64,000 nucleotides of DNA from Colius striatus (lineage: Eukaryota; Chordata; Aves; Coliiformes; Coliidae), in NCBI RefSeq assembly GCF_028858725.1, contig NC_084759.1, positions 134,894,171 through 134,958,170 on the forward strand, read 5' to 3'. Below, piece by piece: positions 15,001 to 26,150 of this stretch (its first letter is position 1; every line of letters starts with the position of its first letter). The translations under genes were made by a program, and so were the position numbers. The notes beneath the pieces are model-generated. The model was not told the origin of the DNA. It did no database searches and was given only the letters and a program-made list of their open reading frames with translations.

Positions 15001-16410
15001 CCCCAGGCTGACAGCTCTGCCAGACCAGCCTGTGTGCACTCTGCTCGGGTATGGCTGCCCTCGGCCACCCAGTGGGAAATACTGCACAATCCTTGCAGGC
15101 TTCTCTGTTTTCATGGTGAGACAAAGTCTACAGTAAATTTTATGCACTCTAAACTTTATAAAAATATCAAGCCCGGGCAGCATAAGTAGCATGGCTCTTG
15201 CCTGCCAGGGGTTTTGTAGGTGAACTTCTGTGGAGAATGCCTTTTCTTTCCTCCTCAGTGCTATTTGTGTGGGGCCATTCACAGCATAGGAGACTGAAAG
15301 AAACACACTTCAACTCAATTTTTCTTCTAAAGTTAGCAAGAGCACGTGTCCATAGAGGTTCGTTGCAAAACACCATGCATATGATCTAACCACATCCTTC
15401 CACTCCCTACAAGGTGGAGAGCGGAGGTGCATTGATATAACGTGTCACCAGCTGCATCACTAGCTACAGGACCCCTTTCCTTTGGCTTGTGCCTTAAGGC
15501 AGACAAGGTTGCTTGTCACATGGTTGCCACTCCTCCTCGGCTTGCAGCCTTCAGTCTCCTCTGTGTATTGTCTATTATGCTTTGCTCACAAATATCTGTG
15601 CCCTCGAGCCATGGAAACAATTCAGGCTCATACTGATACACAGCACCTTCCTGACTCATATCATCTGTTTACAGCATTTCAGTTATGATTAAATTCATAG
15701 TCTGAATCCATGAGTAGAGAAACACCCAATTCCATGCTTGGTCCTTAGCAGGTTAGCCCTTGGCCATGGTGTTGGGCTTGCGTTTACCTAAAGCATGCTG
15801 TCTGAATAGCACGCTGAAGCCTAGGCTATTCTCAGCACCTCAAATCTTCTGTTGTGGCCAGCTGAATCCAAAGTTCCTCTGCTCTTGGAGAGGGCAAAGA
15901 GGAGTCCTGGAGAGGACTCTAGCTTGTCTTGTTTTTCTGATATTGGCTCACTGACATTCCTGCAAGGACAATTGAAATAGATGGAAGCCAGCCAATCTGA
16001 AGAGACAGTGGGAAAATGTGTCCCTGGATACACTTAGGAGCAAAGCACAGGAAGCACTTGTTCTTTCATGGTGCTAGTGTACCAGAGAAGTCTCCCCAGA
16101 GCTGCCCCAACAGGCCTGGGTTTCTGCATGGCAGAGCCATGGGTGAATATGCCAGTGCTGCCCATGCAGCAGTACAAGTGCAGCTGTGAGGAACCAAGAT
16201 TTTCTAGTTGGTGCCTTCTTTGTAGATAAGGAGAACCAAGAATAAAAATGCTTGTGTAAAATACTTTATGAATTTACTACTTAAGCTAACTTGCTGCATG
16301 CATGTTATCCACTGAGTAGAAGTCCTTGTGAGTTTTCGTTCTCTAGCCTCAGCTTAGTGGCACTGCAGAGGCCTCTACTAACAGTACTCATCTTTCTAAT
16401 ACCCATGTAG
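1..16410 (+). other. ITPR2: ITPR2 intron (partial) preceding penultimate coding exon
   Basis: This stretch lies upstream of a clear ITPR2 exon and ends in a splice acceptor (ACCCATGTAG at 16401-16410). I looked for the preceding ITPR2 exon, which should encode the conserved segment around the last pore helix and linker, and did not find it. The whole stretch is therefore read as one intron, open at the left edge. It is AT-rich non-coding DNA with short T and A runs. I recognise no CR1 copy or RNA gene in it. The open frames here (up to 144 codons, for example 8768-9202 on the minus strand) show no family resemblance and are treated as chance. Confidence 0.75.
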
Positions 16411-16572
16411 GAGAAGAATTTGGACTGGTTCCCTCGGATGAGAGCCATGTCCCTGGTTAGCAATGAAGGCGACAATGAGCAAAATGAAATCAGGAGCCTG
16501 CAGGAGAGGCTGGAATCAACCATGAGCCTTGTAAAGCAGCTTTCCAGTCAGCTTGCTGAGCTCAAGGAACAG
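16411..16572 (+). CDS. ITPR2: ITPR2 penultimate coding exon (C-terminal coiled coil)
   Basis: This is a 162-nt, phase 0-0 exon encoding 54 residues of the inositol 1,4,5-trisphosphate receptor type 2, the tetrameric ER calcium-release channel. It starts [17 protein letters not shown], which is near-invariant in all three IP3 receptors. It continues [18 protein letters not shown], which matches the type 2 paralogue and not type 1 (EGEQNELRNLQEKL) or type 3, and ends QLAELKEQ. The heptad-like run from about residue 29 to the end is the cytosolic C-terminal coiled coil that helps assemble the tetramer. The acceptor is TGTAG|GAG and the donor is CAG|GTAAGT, both good matches to consensus. The exon joins in phase to 17759. 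Paralogue assignment rests on remembered vertebrate sequences; the family assignment is certain. Confidence 0.97.
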
Positions 16573-17758
16573 GTAAGTGCCGTGCAGTGAGTAGCAACAT
16601 GAACATGTGTGGCTGAATGCGCTAGCTTTCATCAGGTCACTGTCAGGACAGAGAGACTTCTGTCTTAGGTTTTATCTTTGCCTTCAGTCAGCTTTCTGAG
16701 TAGATATACAGATACAGGGTTGGAATGAAATTGTACTCTGTTAGCAACACCAGAGAACAGGTAAGGAGAAAAGCCGAGGGGGAATTAGTTATGAAATCCT
16801 CCCAGTGAGTGTGTGAGAACACAGGGAAAGCTGCAGAAGTGATGTCGGGCGCTGCATATGCAGGCACTGCATAGCCCAGCACCACAAAAGGTGTAGTGTC
16901 AGAAATCACTGTGCATTGATGAGAATCGCTAGAAAAACTTCCTGGATCCAGTACTTGGATCTTTTTTCTCCACTAAAAACAGTAAGAGTGTTGGTGCAAG
17001 AACAATTTGTGGAGCCTGTTGCTTTTCTTCTGTCACCCTTGACTTTGTGCTTCCCATTCTCTCCTGTATGGAGCACAAGCTGCTGGCTTCCTATAAAGCC
17101 CTGCTGTTGCCTGAGCCACTGTATGTGTTTTCTCTCACTTCAGGCTCAAAAGGCCAACTCCTTTTTTGCTAAAGATGCTGGTCACCTCTGGTTTGCTCAT
17201 TACAGTGTCAGAAAAGACTCTTTGTGTTTTCTTTATGAGAAGCACTTGAGTTACATCAACAGAGTTACCTAATTATCCCCCTTCAAATCCCTCCTTAAAA
17301 CTTTTTCCCTGTGGAAGAGTCGACAATAGTTTAGGCTGGATGTGCTGAGACCATAGCTTGTTGTGCTTAGCCATGCCATCCTGGTGGGATTTTTTCATCC
17401 GCTTCTGGCTGAATCTGTTCTCTCCTGGCTTAAATTTAAACTCTCTGTGGCTGGGACCATCTTTTCATTCTGTGACTGTACAGCACCAAGTGCAGATGCT
17501 GACACTCTGCAGGGCTACACAACGTGAAAGCAGTGCAAATAAATACACTGTAAGACAAGTAAGAATAAAATGTCCATACTTTGCAGGAGACAAATCTCCA
17601 ACTTCAAAGGCATCTCTTACTTGTAATTTTCAATGCTGAAGAAAAGAATTCTACTCCCTGTTGTTTTGCTTATATATATCTTGCTCTGTGACTGCTAAAT
17701 AATAGTAAAAAGGGGAAAAAATAATCTCAACTCATCTCTCTCTGCCTTTTCACCTTAG
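16573..17758 (+). other. ITPR2: ITPR2 last intron
   Basis: This 1186-bp intron opens with GTAAGT and closes with a pyrimidine-rich tract and acceptor (CTGCCTTTTCACCTTAG). I see no repeat or exon-like content. The 118- and 93-codon open frames inside it (16916-17272 and 17358-17639) lack any recognisable similarity and are taken as chance. Confidence 0.9.
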
Positions 17759-17845
17759 ATGACAGAACAAAGGAAGAATAAGCAGAGGCTGGGCTTTCTT
17801 GGATCAAACACACCCCATGTGAATCATCACATGCCACCACCCTGA
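17759..17845 (+). CDS. ITPR2: ITPR2 terminal coding exon with stop codon
   Basis: This 87-nt exon encodes 28 residues plus TGA. It begins MTEQRKNKQRLGFLGSN, continues TPHVNHHMPPP and stops at 17843-17845. The MTEQRK..QRLGF start is shared by all IP3 receptors, while the SNTPHVNHHMPP tail is characteristic of type 2; type 1 ends in a QQPA-like tail and type 3 is shorter. It completes the C-terminal coiled coil begun in the previous exon and forms the cytosolic tail of the channel. The mammalian protein as I recall it ends in His, not Pro, so the last residue may be lineage-specific. The upstream acceptor is TTAG|ATG, and the ATG here is an internal Met, not a start. Confidence 0.97.
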   Translation: MTEQRKNKQRLGFLGSNTPHVNHHMPPP

Positions 17846-19201
17846 TACCACGGGGAGAAGCCGTGACTAGCCTTTCATCAGTATTCCTGCTTTATTATAG
17901 AATAAAAAACTGAGACTGAGAGGAGTGAACAGTGCCTATTGTTACAAAGTTAAAAACAACCAAGTGCCAAGATGTTAAGTGGTTTAGCTCTGGGAACAAT
18001 TTGTAGCTGTTTTTCGTGGTTGAAAGGGACCACAGCCTAGAATGCGAGAGATACAAGGGAGCTCGTTTGTATTCACTTGCAGGGCCGGACTCAGCTGCGT
18101 TTGTGCTCTGCAACCCAATGGCTTTGGTGATGACTGCTGTTGTGAGATGAAGGTCCTGGCAGTCTTTGGCCACGTCCTTAAAGCTGCCTGCAGACTTCTG
18201 CCCAAAGCGCTGGGATAAGCAAGATGAGCAGAAGGAGGAGAAGTGTTTATTAATGCGAATGCAGCAGCCTAGTTCAGAATCAGTAGCAGTCGTTTCTGGC
18301 CTGTTTGCCAAATAGAGATATTAGTCATATTTGCTTGGCATGTGCTGTTTTTTAATTACCGTAAATATGTCAGTTGGGTAAGCAATAATGTTGCTTCAAG
18401 TAACTTCTGCTAGGAAGGAAAGGGGAGAAACCTCAAAAGACCGAAGGAAAAAAAAGGAGGGAAAAAAAATAAAGAGTTGCAAAGAGAAACATTAACGCTT
18501 TTGAATTTTAGCTGTCACCATGCAATTTCTTATTTATAACATGGAGTACAATGGATCTACAGCTGTGGGAATGTTATGCGCAGAACACTGACAACATAAC
18601 TGGAAGTGATTTCTTTCTCCTGGCTTCAGATGTTCTTGATTAATGTGGCCGTGAGTTTTCACATACTGAGGAGTTAAACTGTGTTTTAAATTCAAGTTCC
18701 AGTGGAAGATTCAGGAAAAAAAAAATTATACCTGTAGTTTGAAGCATGTATGGGCTTTTTTTTTTAAAAATGCTTACAAGTGTCTTTCTGTATGGAACTG
18801 TAATGGTGTCATTACCTTCCATAAACTCATCTTCAGCAAGAGTTAACTTAAGTAAATAAGCACCATATTCTGCCAGCTTTCTTCTGAGTCAAAGATCATG
18901 GGTTTGTGCCTGCCCTTTCAACTTTCAGGGGCTTGTAGCACTGGCCTGGCTGGTGGGGAACAAGGGGGTGATGCCAGAGGAGCTCCTTCCAGCTCTAGGA
19001 AAGATGACAGCTGAGTCAGATGTGCAGGTTTGTGCCGTATCCTGTATTTCTTGGGATGGCTTTAAAAGAAAAGTTGCAGATTTTCCACAGAGTCCAAGAG
19101 AGCTTTTCTCTCTTTTAGGAGAAGGTGTTTTGGGTACAAGTGGGAGTTGTGATCCCAGTTAAATATCATTCTCAGTGGGTTTTGGTTGCCTGATTGTCCT
19201 C

Positions 19202-19220
19202 GGTACATTTGAAATGTACC
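19202..19220. repeat. Perfect 9-bp palindrome in ITPR2 3'UTR
   Basis: GGTACATTT and AAATGTACC are perfect inverted arms separated by a single G. In RNA the one-base spacing would not allow full pairing up to the loop. It may therefore be a DNA palindrome and not a stem-loop. No function is assigned. Confidence 0.6.
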
Positions 19221-20103
19221 TCTGTTATGTTGATTCACGTTTTAAGCTAAAATATTTTTCAATGATTTTCCCACTGTAACATTTCCATTTTGTTGGAAAA
19301 GCTGTTTTCATCAAAGGTGAAAGTATTATCGGCTCCACTATTTCTAGTTTCTCCCTGAAGAAATCCTTGTCTTGTTTAAGGCACCATTCAAACCAGTAGG
19401 CCCAGAGCAAAGGCAAAGGATAGGCATTTCCCTCTTTTCATTCCAAATTCAAACCTGTTCTTGAAAGACATCTCTTGAAAGACATGGAAAGAAAACCTTT
19501 TTCTGTTGATGTTGATTTAGTCCACAGAGCATCCCAGTGTGAGAAGTGATGGCCATTTCCAGCTTTAGGATCTATTTTCCCTGTAATTCTCCCAAATGTA
19601 TCCAGTGCTCTGCCTCCATGTGCTAAGGTGAAGAGCAAGTGGGAGTTATCAGAAATGGCCAGGCTGATGAAAGTGAGTGATGAGAGACTAAATTTTATAC
19701 AACTGCTGGTGGGCTCACAACCTTGCTGCTGCCAGACCATCAGCTGCTTGCTAGTCAGAGGGAGTACATGAAGGTAACGGGAGCAGGGCTGAGATGACCA
19801 ATGCTGTATGTTTGTTTCCAAGGCTGGAATGACTTTTTGGAGTGACTGTTGTCTGGTCTTTGGAGAACAGAGCAGGTGCAGATGTGGCATGGCTACCTGA
19901 CGGCAGGAAAGTTGCTAAGTCAAAGGAGAATGTAAAACAGCAGTTGTCTTCAATGAATGAGTGAGATGTTTTGGGAATAAAGCTTGAAGTGTGTCTTTCC
20001 TTCATACTTACTGTGTATGAGGTCTCGATGTTAGAGGCCCAGCATCTCTGTGATGGTGAAAAACCCTCTCATAAGCCTCATCTGCCAGTGAGGTTAGGGC
20101 TTC

Positions 20104-20128
20104 ACATACCAATTCTTAATTGGTATGT
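20104..20128. repeat. Perfect 11-bp inverted repeat with 3-nt loop
   Basis: The arms ACATACCAATT (20104-20114) and AATTGGTATGT (20118-20128) are exact reverse complements around CTT. If the ITPR2 3'UTR extends to the distal poly(A) site, this is transcribed and would form a compact RNA stem-loop. It has no recognised family. Confidence 0.7.
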
Positions 20129-20970
20129 TCAGCACTGAGAGGCTTGCAGTGAATTGATTCTGGGAGTTTGCATCAGCCACGTGCCACGCAGTAACCAGAC
20201 ACCAGTGTAAGATAAAGCCAGATTTACCTCTCTGATGAGACCTGTTGTGCATCACAAAACCAAAGGAGTTGCACACAAAGTCAGCAGTAAGTTGGTAGAG
20301 AGTCAGACAATGCAGCTGTATTAATTCAAATTAGTCTATGCAGATCATCAGATCTAGTCACAGCCTCTGTTTCAACAGCAATTTCCTCTTCCTCACGAAT
20401 ATGCTTATTAGAGGCATAAAGCACAATTTAATGATACGATAAATTAAATGATCGCTATTTATTGTTGGAAGTGGGCGGTTGACTAATACTGAAAGTGGTT
20501 GACACTTTTCTTGTTTACACTCACAGAAGGCAGCAAAACTGCAGCACATCAAGGGAGCTTTCTGCTGTAGGAGCTGGAAAAACTTGAGACTCCATGTGTT
20601 TGTGCCCTGAGCTTAGGCCGGCAACTGCATGCTTCTGGTGTTCTCTCTGTCCTGCACCCTGACTGATGTCCCCAAGGCTGCAGAGCCCAAATACTGTGCT
20701 TCAGAAGGGAGAGCTACAATCACAAAAACTAGGAACTAACAGATGCAAATTACCCTTTGCCACAGTGCCTCTCTACTCTTGATAGCTTCTGAGAGAGGCC
20801 TCTGTAATCAATAATGGTAGGTTATGCTACTTGCACAGGTTATAAATACATTTCACTGAGAATTTTGACGTTTTTGCTGATTCTGCCAAAGCTTAGGCCC
20901 TGCTCTGCAGCGCTCATCTGTATGAGCAATCTGTACACTCGCATGTGGTAACCTAAATGGGAGACTTCTT

Positions 20971-21040
20971 ACAGAATCACAGAATCTCAAAGAATAGTTG
21001 CAGGGAGAGAGCCCAAGCCTTAAAGATTGTGAAATATCCC
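20971..21040 (-). repeat. Possible decayed CR1 3' tail
   Basis: ACAGAATCACAGAATC is the reverse complement of the CR1 terminal octamers, but the following bases match the CR1 3' end only loosely. It is an old or chance match. Confidence 0.3.
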
Positions 21041-21288
21041 CATCAATGAGTTTAGCACAGAAATTATTGTTCTATACATATATTTATATGTGTATCTTTG
21101 TTTAATGCAGCTGGAGTATCCTCTTCTTAGGCAAGCATCATTTATCTTACCTATTTATATGAAATGATTGCAAAGAAGTGAAAATATCTAAGAGCTTTTA
21201 ATGCCTTAGAGGGATTTATAATTATAAGCTCCTTGACAGTTAAAATCTACTTAAGTAAATATGTCCATTGCTGCTGGATGTAACTTTT

Positions 21289-21294
21289 AATAAA
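21289..21294 (+). promoter_or_regulatory. ITPR2: Candidate distal poly(A) signal of ITPR2
   Basis: This is an AATAAA hexamer followed within 30 bases by a T/GT-rich segment (TGTGTCATTTTATATACATCTGTCTC spread over 21297-21322), a normal arrangement for cleavage and polyadenylation. It is the best placed of the three hexamers after the stop codon. Confidence 0.45.
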
Positions 21295-21310
21295 ATGTGT
21301 CATTTTATAT

Positions 21311-24300
21311 ACATCTGTCTCATTCTTGGTGCTAAGGTGCAGGGAAATGTTTGTTGCTGAATTGAGGACTGATGGGGAACTCAGGTTGGTTGTCTTGCAT
21401 GGGAGACAAGGCTATGGGCATGCATCCATTTCATCTAAGTGACAAAGCAGATGGTGTCAGTATGGTCCTGAATGGACAGAGGCTGAATCCAGCAGTGAAA
21501 GCAAGCATTTCTTTTATTTCAGGTGTAAATCCCACTCAGAAGAATGGGATATATTGCTGCCTTTCCTGAAGGCTGGGTGGCAGTCATGTGTAGAGTTTGC
21601 TCAAGTGCTTTTTGTGTAGGCCAGGGGCAGCACTGGTTGAAGGTGTGCAGACAGTGATCCTGATCAATGTGAGTGTCACCAGGATGTGAGTGAACAGCCT
21701 CAGGGTTTTCTTCTGGTGCTTGAAGCCCATTAACTCCATGCCAGGGGAAGTCCTGTCTGCCTCCTCACATGCCACAATAGGAAGAGTCGGCAACTCACTG
21801 TGAGGCTTTGAGCATCCTAAAGTATCATATATTACAAGCAGCAAGAGCAAGGTGATTTCCTATCCTTGTGTCCCTCAGGGGAGCAACCGGCAGCAGACAG
21901 CATGTGATGCCCACAGTCATCTGAGTGCCCACATGGGGGATCTGTGCCTCCCCCATGCAATGACCTTTCCAGACAGAACTGCTGGTGGTGCTTGAGCCTC
22001 TTGCTGCCCATCACACATTTCTGGTTCCAGACCAAGACTTTGATTTTGGAAATCCAGCCTTCGAAAGAAATGCAGAGGTTAAAGTCTAGAAGGCTTGATG
22101 TGAGTTCTCTTACTAGGATGCGGACTTTTGTGTGTGTGAGGTTTTTTGGTGTGCTTTTTTCTTTTTTTTTTTTTTCATGTATTTATTGTAGTTCCTTCAA
22201 GTAGCATGTTGAAGGAGGGATTGAGGATTTCCCCCTCTCTTCTAGGTGAAAGGATTGAGAAAGATAAACAGCCCAAAATCACCATCTCTCTCAACTGAGA
22301 CAACTCAAGCTGAGGAAATCTGTGGTCTTAGGAAAAAAGGAAGCACGCTACAAACCTTCAATAGGAGAATTACAGGTGTTTTTTTACTTTTCCAGACGTG
22401 TTTATGACAGAAAGTCAATATTCATGAGGAAAAGCATGAGGCCCCTTCATAGTTAGAAAAAGCTTTCTAATAAGAAAAATCCTATTAAATGGAGCATGCT
22501 GTTGCTTCTGTGCACTTGTTATACCAACCTGCTGAGGTTCTGAGTGCCATTATCTGGTATGACTTTGAGGTTAAGTAGACAGGAGTTTGTTCACTGCTAG
22601 GATTCTTAGATTGTTCTGTGAGAAGATTGTCCTAAGAGAAAATGGGGTTTCATACAGTAAACTTCCAACCTCAGATTATAGTCACATTGAAAAACAAAAA
22701 GCCCCCAAATCAGAATTAAGCTCCTAAGCCCAAATGGGAGCAGTTTTGCATGCAGAACTGAGAACCTAATGCCAAGGCTTCTCTTTTTAAAAGATGTTTT
22801 CCCCAAAGGTACATTTTAATTGAAAAGGTGTTTCAGCGAGCTAACATCTCCCTCGGCATCAGCTGTACAGACGTTGTCAGGCTCATGGTGATGTGGCCTT
22901 CAAGCAAATTCAGCTCCTCCGTTTTTACTGTTGCTACTCCTGTGACAAAAGCATCTACAGGCAAGGATGTTTTCTTTGGAAAGAGCGTGCTTTTTTCTGG
23001 GGAGGGCTGCCAAGTTTATTTTTAAGTGGAGAAAACTGAGGTTTGAGGCTGCTAACCCCTCTGCTGTCCTGGGATGCCCACAGGAGCAACTGGCAGTGTG
23101 ACTCCTGTTTGGAGGCACCCATATTGAACATCCTGTATTTGCACAAAATCATCCCAAATGACTGAAAAGAAACTCGAGCTCCAGGAATTTTAAATGTGGA
23201 GTAATGTATTGCTATCATTGGTTCACACTTGCCTGCTCTATTTATATGCTGTACTTTTTCAGTCCAAAGCAGGAAGCTGCAAGGCACAAGACAAATAGCC
23301 TTTATAATTTTGCTATTTCAATGTGTTTCTCTTGCTGCAAATGGACAACAAATACCTTTTTTTTTTTTTGCACAGTAGTTTTCTTTCTTTGTGACACCCA
23401 TCTCTCTCCATGTCTCCACCTTTGTCCTCTGTCACTCAGGTAAGGTGGGATCTGGGCACATCCAGAACCACCGGCTGTTACCTGAGAAGCCAGACCAATA
23501 AGCTCAATTTGTAGTCAAATCGGTCAAACTCAGTGTCTTCTCCTTATGACTTTCATAACTCCATTTAAATGTTGTAGATTGTGTTGTCAACTAACACGTT
23601 CAGTATCTGACTTGGTACTAGCAGGGTTTTTTTTCAACAGCCCTTCTTGTGGTAAATTATTGCACAATCTTCAGCCTGGAGTTTGTTTTGCTATCTATAG
23701 CCTGTTAAACAATCTGCAGAGATGGTAAAGTTGATGTGAAGTAATTAACAGCTTCTGTTCCAAACTTTAACCCAATCTGCTAGAAGAAAACCATGCCTTT
23801 GTGGTGGAAGCCATCTGAGATCTGTTGCCTGAGCTGGGCTGAGCCCCAGCCCAGTAATGGCTTGTGGAGGATGAAGGCACGGTCACAGTCATGCTGGTGC
23901 CATGGGAAGCGAGGAGTGGGGCTGCTACTGTAGCCGGTGGCAGGCTGCAGCCACATGGCCTTTGCCGAGGCAACACTCACACCCATGTGCAAAGCTGTGG
24001 GGTCAGCCAAGGCATTGCTTTATGTGGGTCCTGTCACTGCCCTCCTCTCCTCCCTCCTCCAGTTCAATTTCATCTAGATGGCAGGAGCAGTGTGGGGATA
24101 CAGTTACAGCCCAAAGGCTCCAAATCCCTTTATAAAATATTCCCTTCTGGCCCCCACAGTCTGCAACGTGGTCTATAGGCTTTGTTCCCAATAACAAGAA
24201 GTTGCCACGTAAACTGTGGACTCTGGCACGTCGTCATTGTTTTGTGTAATGGCCTTCAACTGTGGTATGTCAACCTGAATTTCACAATCCTCTCCTAGGA

Positions 24301-25881
24301 GCATTTGCTCTCTTACCAAAGATATAAGGGTATATTTGCTTGGTCTTTCTTCCCTGGCCTGCCACCATTACAGCATGAAACACCCAGGAACTGTGTTATC
24401 TTGGCCACTGTTGTAGAGTCCTGCAGTTGTGTTCAGCAGAGCACAGGGAAACTTTGAAACAGGATTCAAAAAAATTTCAGTCTTAGTTGACATTGGAGGA
24501 TGGCAGTTGGCTCAGAGTTTGTTGAGTGCTTTTCAAGTCAGCTTTTGCTGGCTTTGAGGTTGGTTCAGGCCTATTGGTAGCCCACCGGGGAGCTGTAATG
24601 GTGGCTTTATCTGGCACTAAAGTTTTCACCCTAATTTGATAAAGACAGCAGAGTTCTTGGTGCCTCCAAAATACTCTCCGAACCCTTCATCTTTCTGTTT
24701 TAAGAGTTGAGGGATGTATGTGTTATGCATGAGCGTGTGTGGTATGCGCACACACAACTCAGTCTGAGGGTATTTGGGAACACTGGCATGCAGAAATAAG
24801 GACATGTTGGCTGCCGACCTAAACAAGCAGAGCAGCTGGTGTTATGAACACTGCCGTCCCATGGGAAATGCAGATTTTTCTGCCTGTGGCAGGACTGTAC
24901 TGCTGAAGGAGGAGTTGAGAGGAGAGTTTGATCCCTGGAGCCATCATGCTCTTCCCATGCAAACATAAACATCTGCCTAGGTCCCTGGTTGTTCAGCTGG
25001 GACGTGAGAAGATGCTAGTGGGGGTATCATGCACCTAGCCAAAGACACTGAGAGTTGTAAATATGATGTGTTATAGATTCTATTTATCATGGAGAAAAAG
25101 AAAGGGAAGGAAAGTTCAAGGCAAAGCCTCAAGGGTACAGGAAGGTGTTGTCATAAATGGTGGTTTTACTGGTGAGATTTACTCAAAGTTTACTTTTGAG
25201 TTATTGTGAAGAGCTAGTTTTACCAGAAGTTGACTGTCAGTGTCTTTGTCAATCTTGGGTGTGTTTTCAGAAGACAGGGCTTAGCCAGAAGCTAGAGATC
25301 CAGTCAAAAGCCTGTTGCTCAGGATCCTTGGTCTATGAAATATGGGGTTTTTTGAAAGTTTGTCCATGGCACCTCACTTGGGATGAGTGCTCTTTCACAT
25401 GGTTAGCACAAATCTAAATAAATACAGAAATATAAACTGAGCTGGAAATTTACTGAGTATGAGCTGTCTTGCAAAACTTCCCGTGTTTCCTGGCTCTGGA
25501 TTGGATGGAAATACCACAAAACTAGCTTCTCTCATAGTAACGTGATACTTCTGCTTCTGGGCTCAGCTGAACATGGGAGGTGGAAGCATGTGCAAGAGAG
25601 AAAAAAGAAAATCAAAAGCAAACTATAAAAACTTATTTTTAAGCAAACAAAAGCAAACTATCAAAAGCTTATTTTTAACACGGAAAAATGGAACAATTAA
25701 TTAGAAAGACTGAAGGGGCCATTGTGATTGTCTACTCAAACACCTTGTATAGTGCAGGCCATAGAGTTTTCTCCATCTGCTTCTCTGTGCTGTGACATAG
25801 AGCTAGAAAAGATATCTAATCTGGTTTAGGAATCTTCTTGTTAGACATGACATGTATCTGCTAGCTGGTTCTCTTAATCAC
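21311..25881. other. Intergenic DNA, no gene recognised
   Basis: This is non-coding sequence downstream of ITPR2. It contains homopolymer T runs (22150-22174 and 23358-23370) and a short tandem duplication at 25613-25678. No exon, RNA gene or recognisable transposon was seen. The open frames reach about 110 codons and look like chance. Confidence 0.6.
25613..25678. repeat. Imperfect 35-bp tandem duplication
   Basis: The segment CAAAAGCAAACTAT followed by an A-rich stretch and CTTATTTTTAA occurs twice, beginning at 25613 and at 25648, with a few substitutions and a one-base length difference. It is a simple local duplication with no coding content. Confidence 0.7.
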
Positions 25882-26150
25882 TGAATCACAGAATGGTAGG
25901 GGTTGGAAGGGACCTCTAGAGATCGTATAGTCCAACCCTCCTGCTAAAACAGGTTCACCTAGATGAAGTCACTCAGGAATGCATCCAGGTGGATTTTGAG
26001 ACCTCCAGAGAAGGAGACCCCACACCCTCCCTGGGCAGCTTGTCCCTTACCCTCACAGGAAAGAAGTTTCTCCTTGTGTTCTGGTGGAACTTCCTGTATT
26101 CCAACTGGTGTCCCTTAACCCTTCTGGCTCAAACTTCAACCCAAGTGCTA
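25882..26150 (-). mobile_element. CR1 LINE 3' fragment
   Basis: Read on the minus strand this is the 3' end of a CR1 non-LTR retrotransposon. The + strand shows GAATCACAGAATGG, then GGTTGGAAGGGACCTCTAGA and the block around GGTTCACCTAGATGA. It is 5'-truncated, as most CR1 copies are, and covers only the end of ORF2 and the short 3'UTR. The outer boundary near 26150 is approximate. Confidence 0.92.

Larger units (their letters stand above)
17846..21310 (+). other. ITPR2: Probable ITPR2 3' untranslated region
   Basis: This follows the ITPR2 stop with no further coding signal. Candidate poly(A) signals AATAAA occur at 17901-17906, 18468-18473 and 21289-21294. The last is preceded by several hundred bases of AT-rich, UTR-like sequence and followed by a T/GT-rich stretch, so I favour it as the distal end, giving a 3'UTR of about 3.5 kb. 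A long 3'UTR fits what is known of ITPR2 mRNAs. Two short perfect hairpins lie inside (19202-19220 and 20104-20128). The extent is inferred, not shown. Confidence 0.5.

Noticed and set aside
1..16410. Search for further ITPR2 exons upstream
   Set aside because: No segment encoding the conserved pore-to-tail linker was seen, so the stretch is left as intron. A short divergent exon could have been missed by eye.
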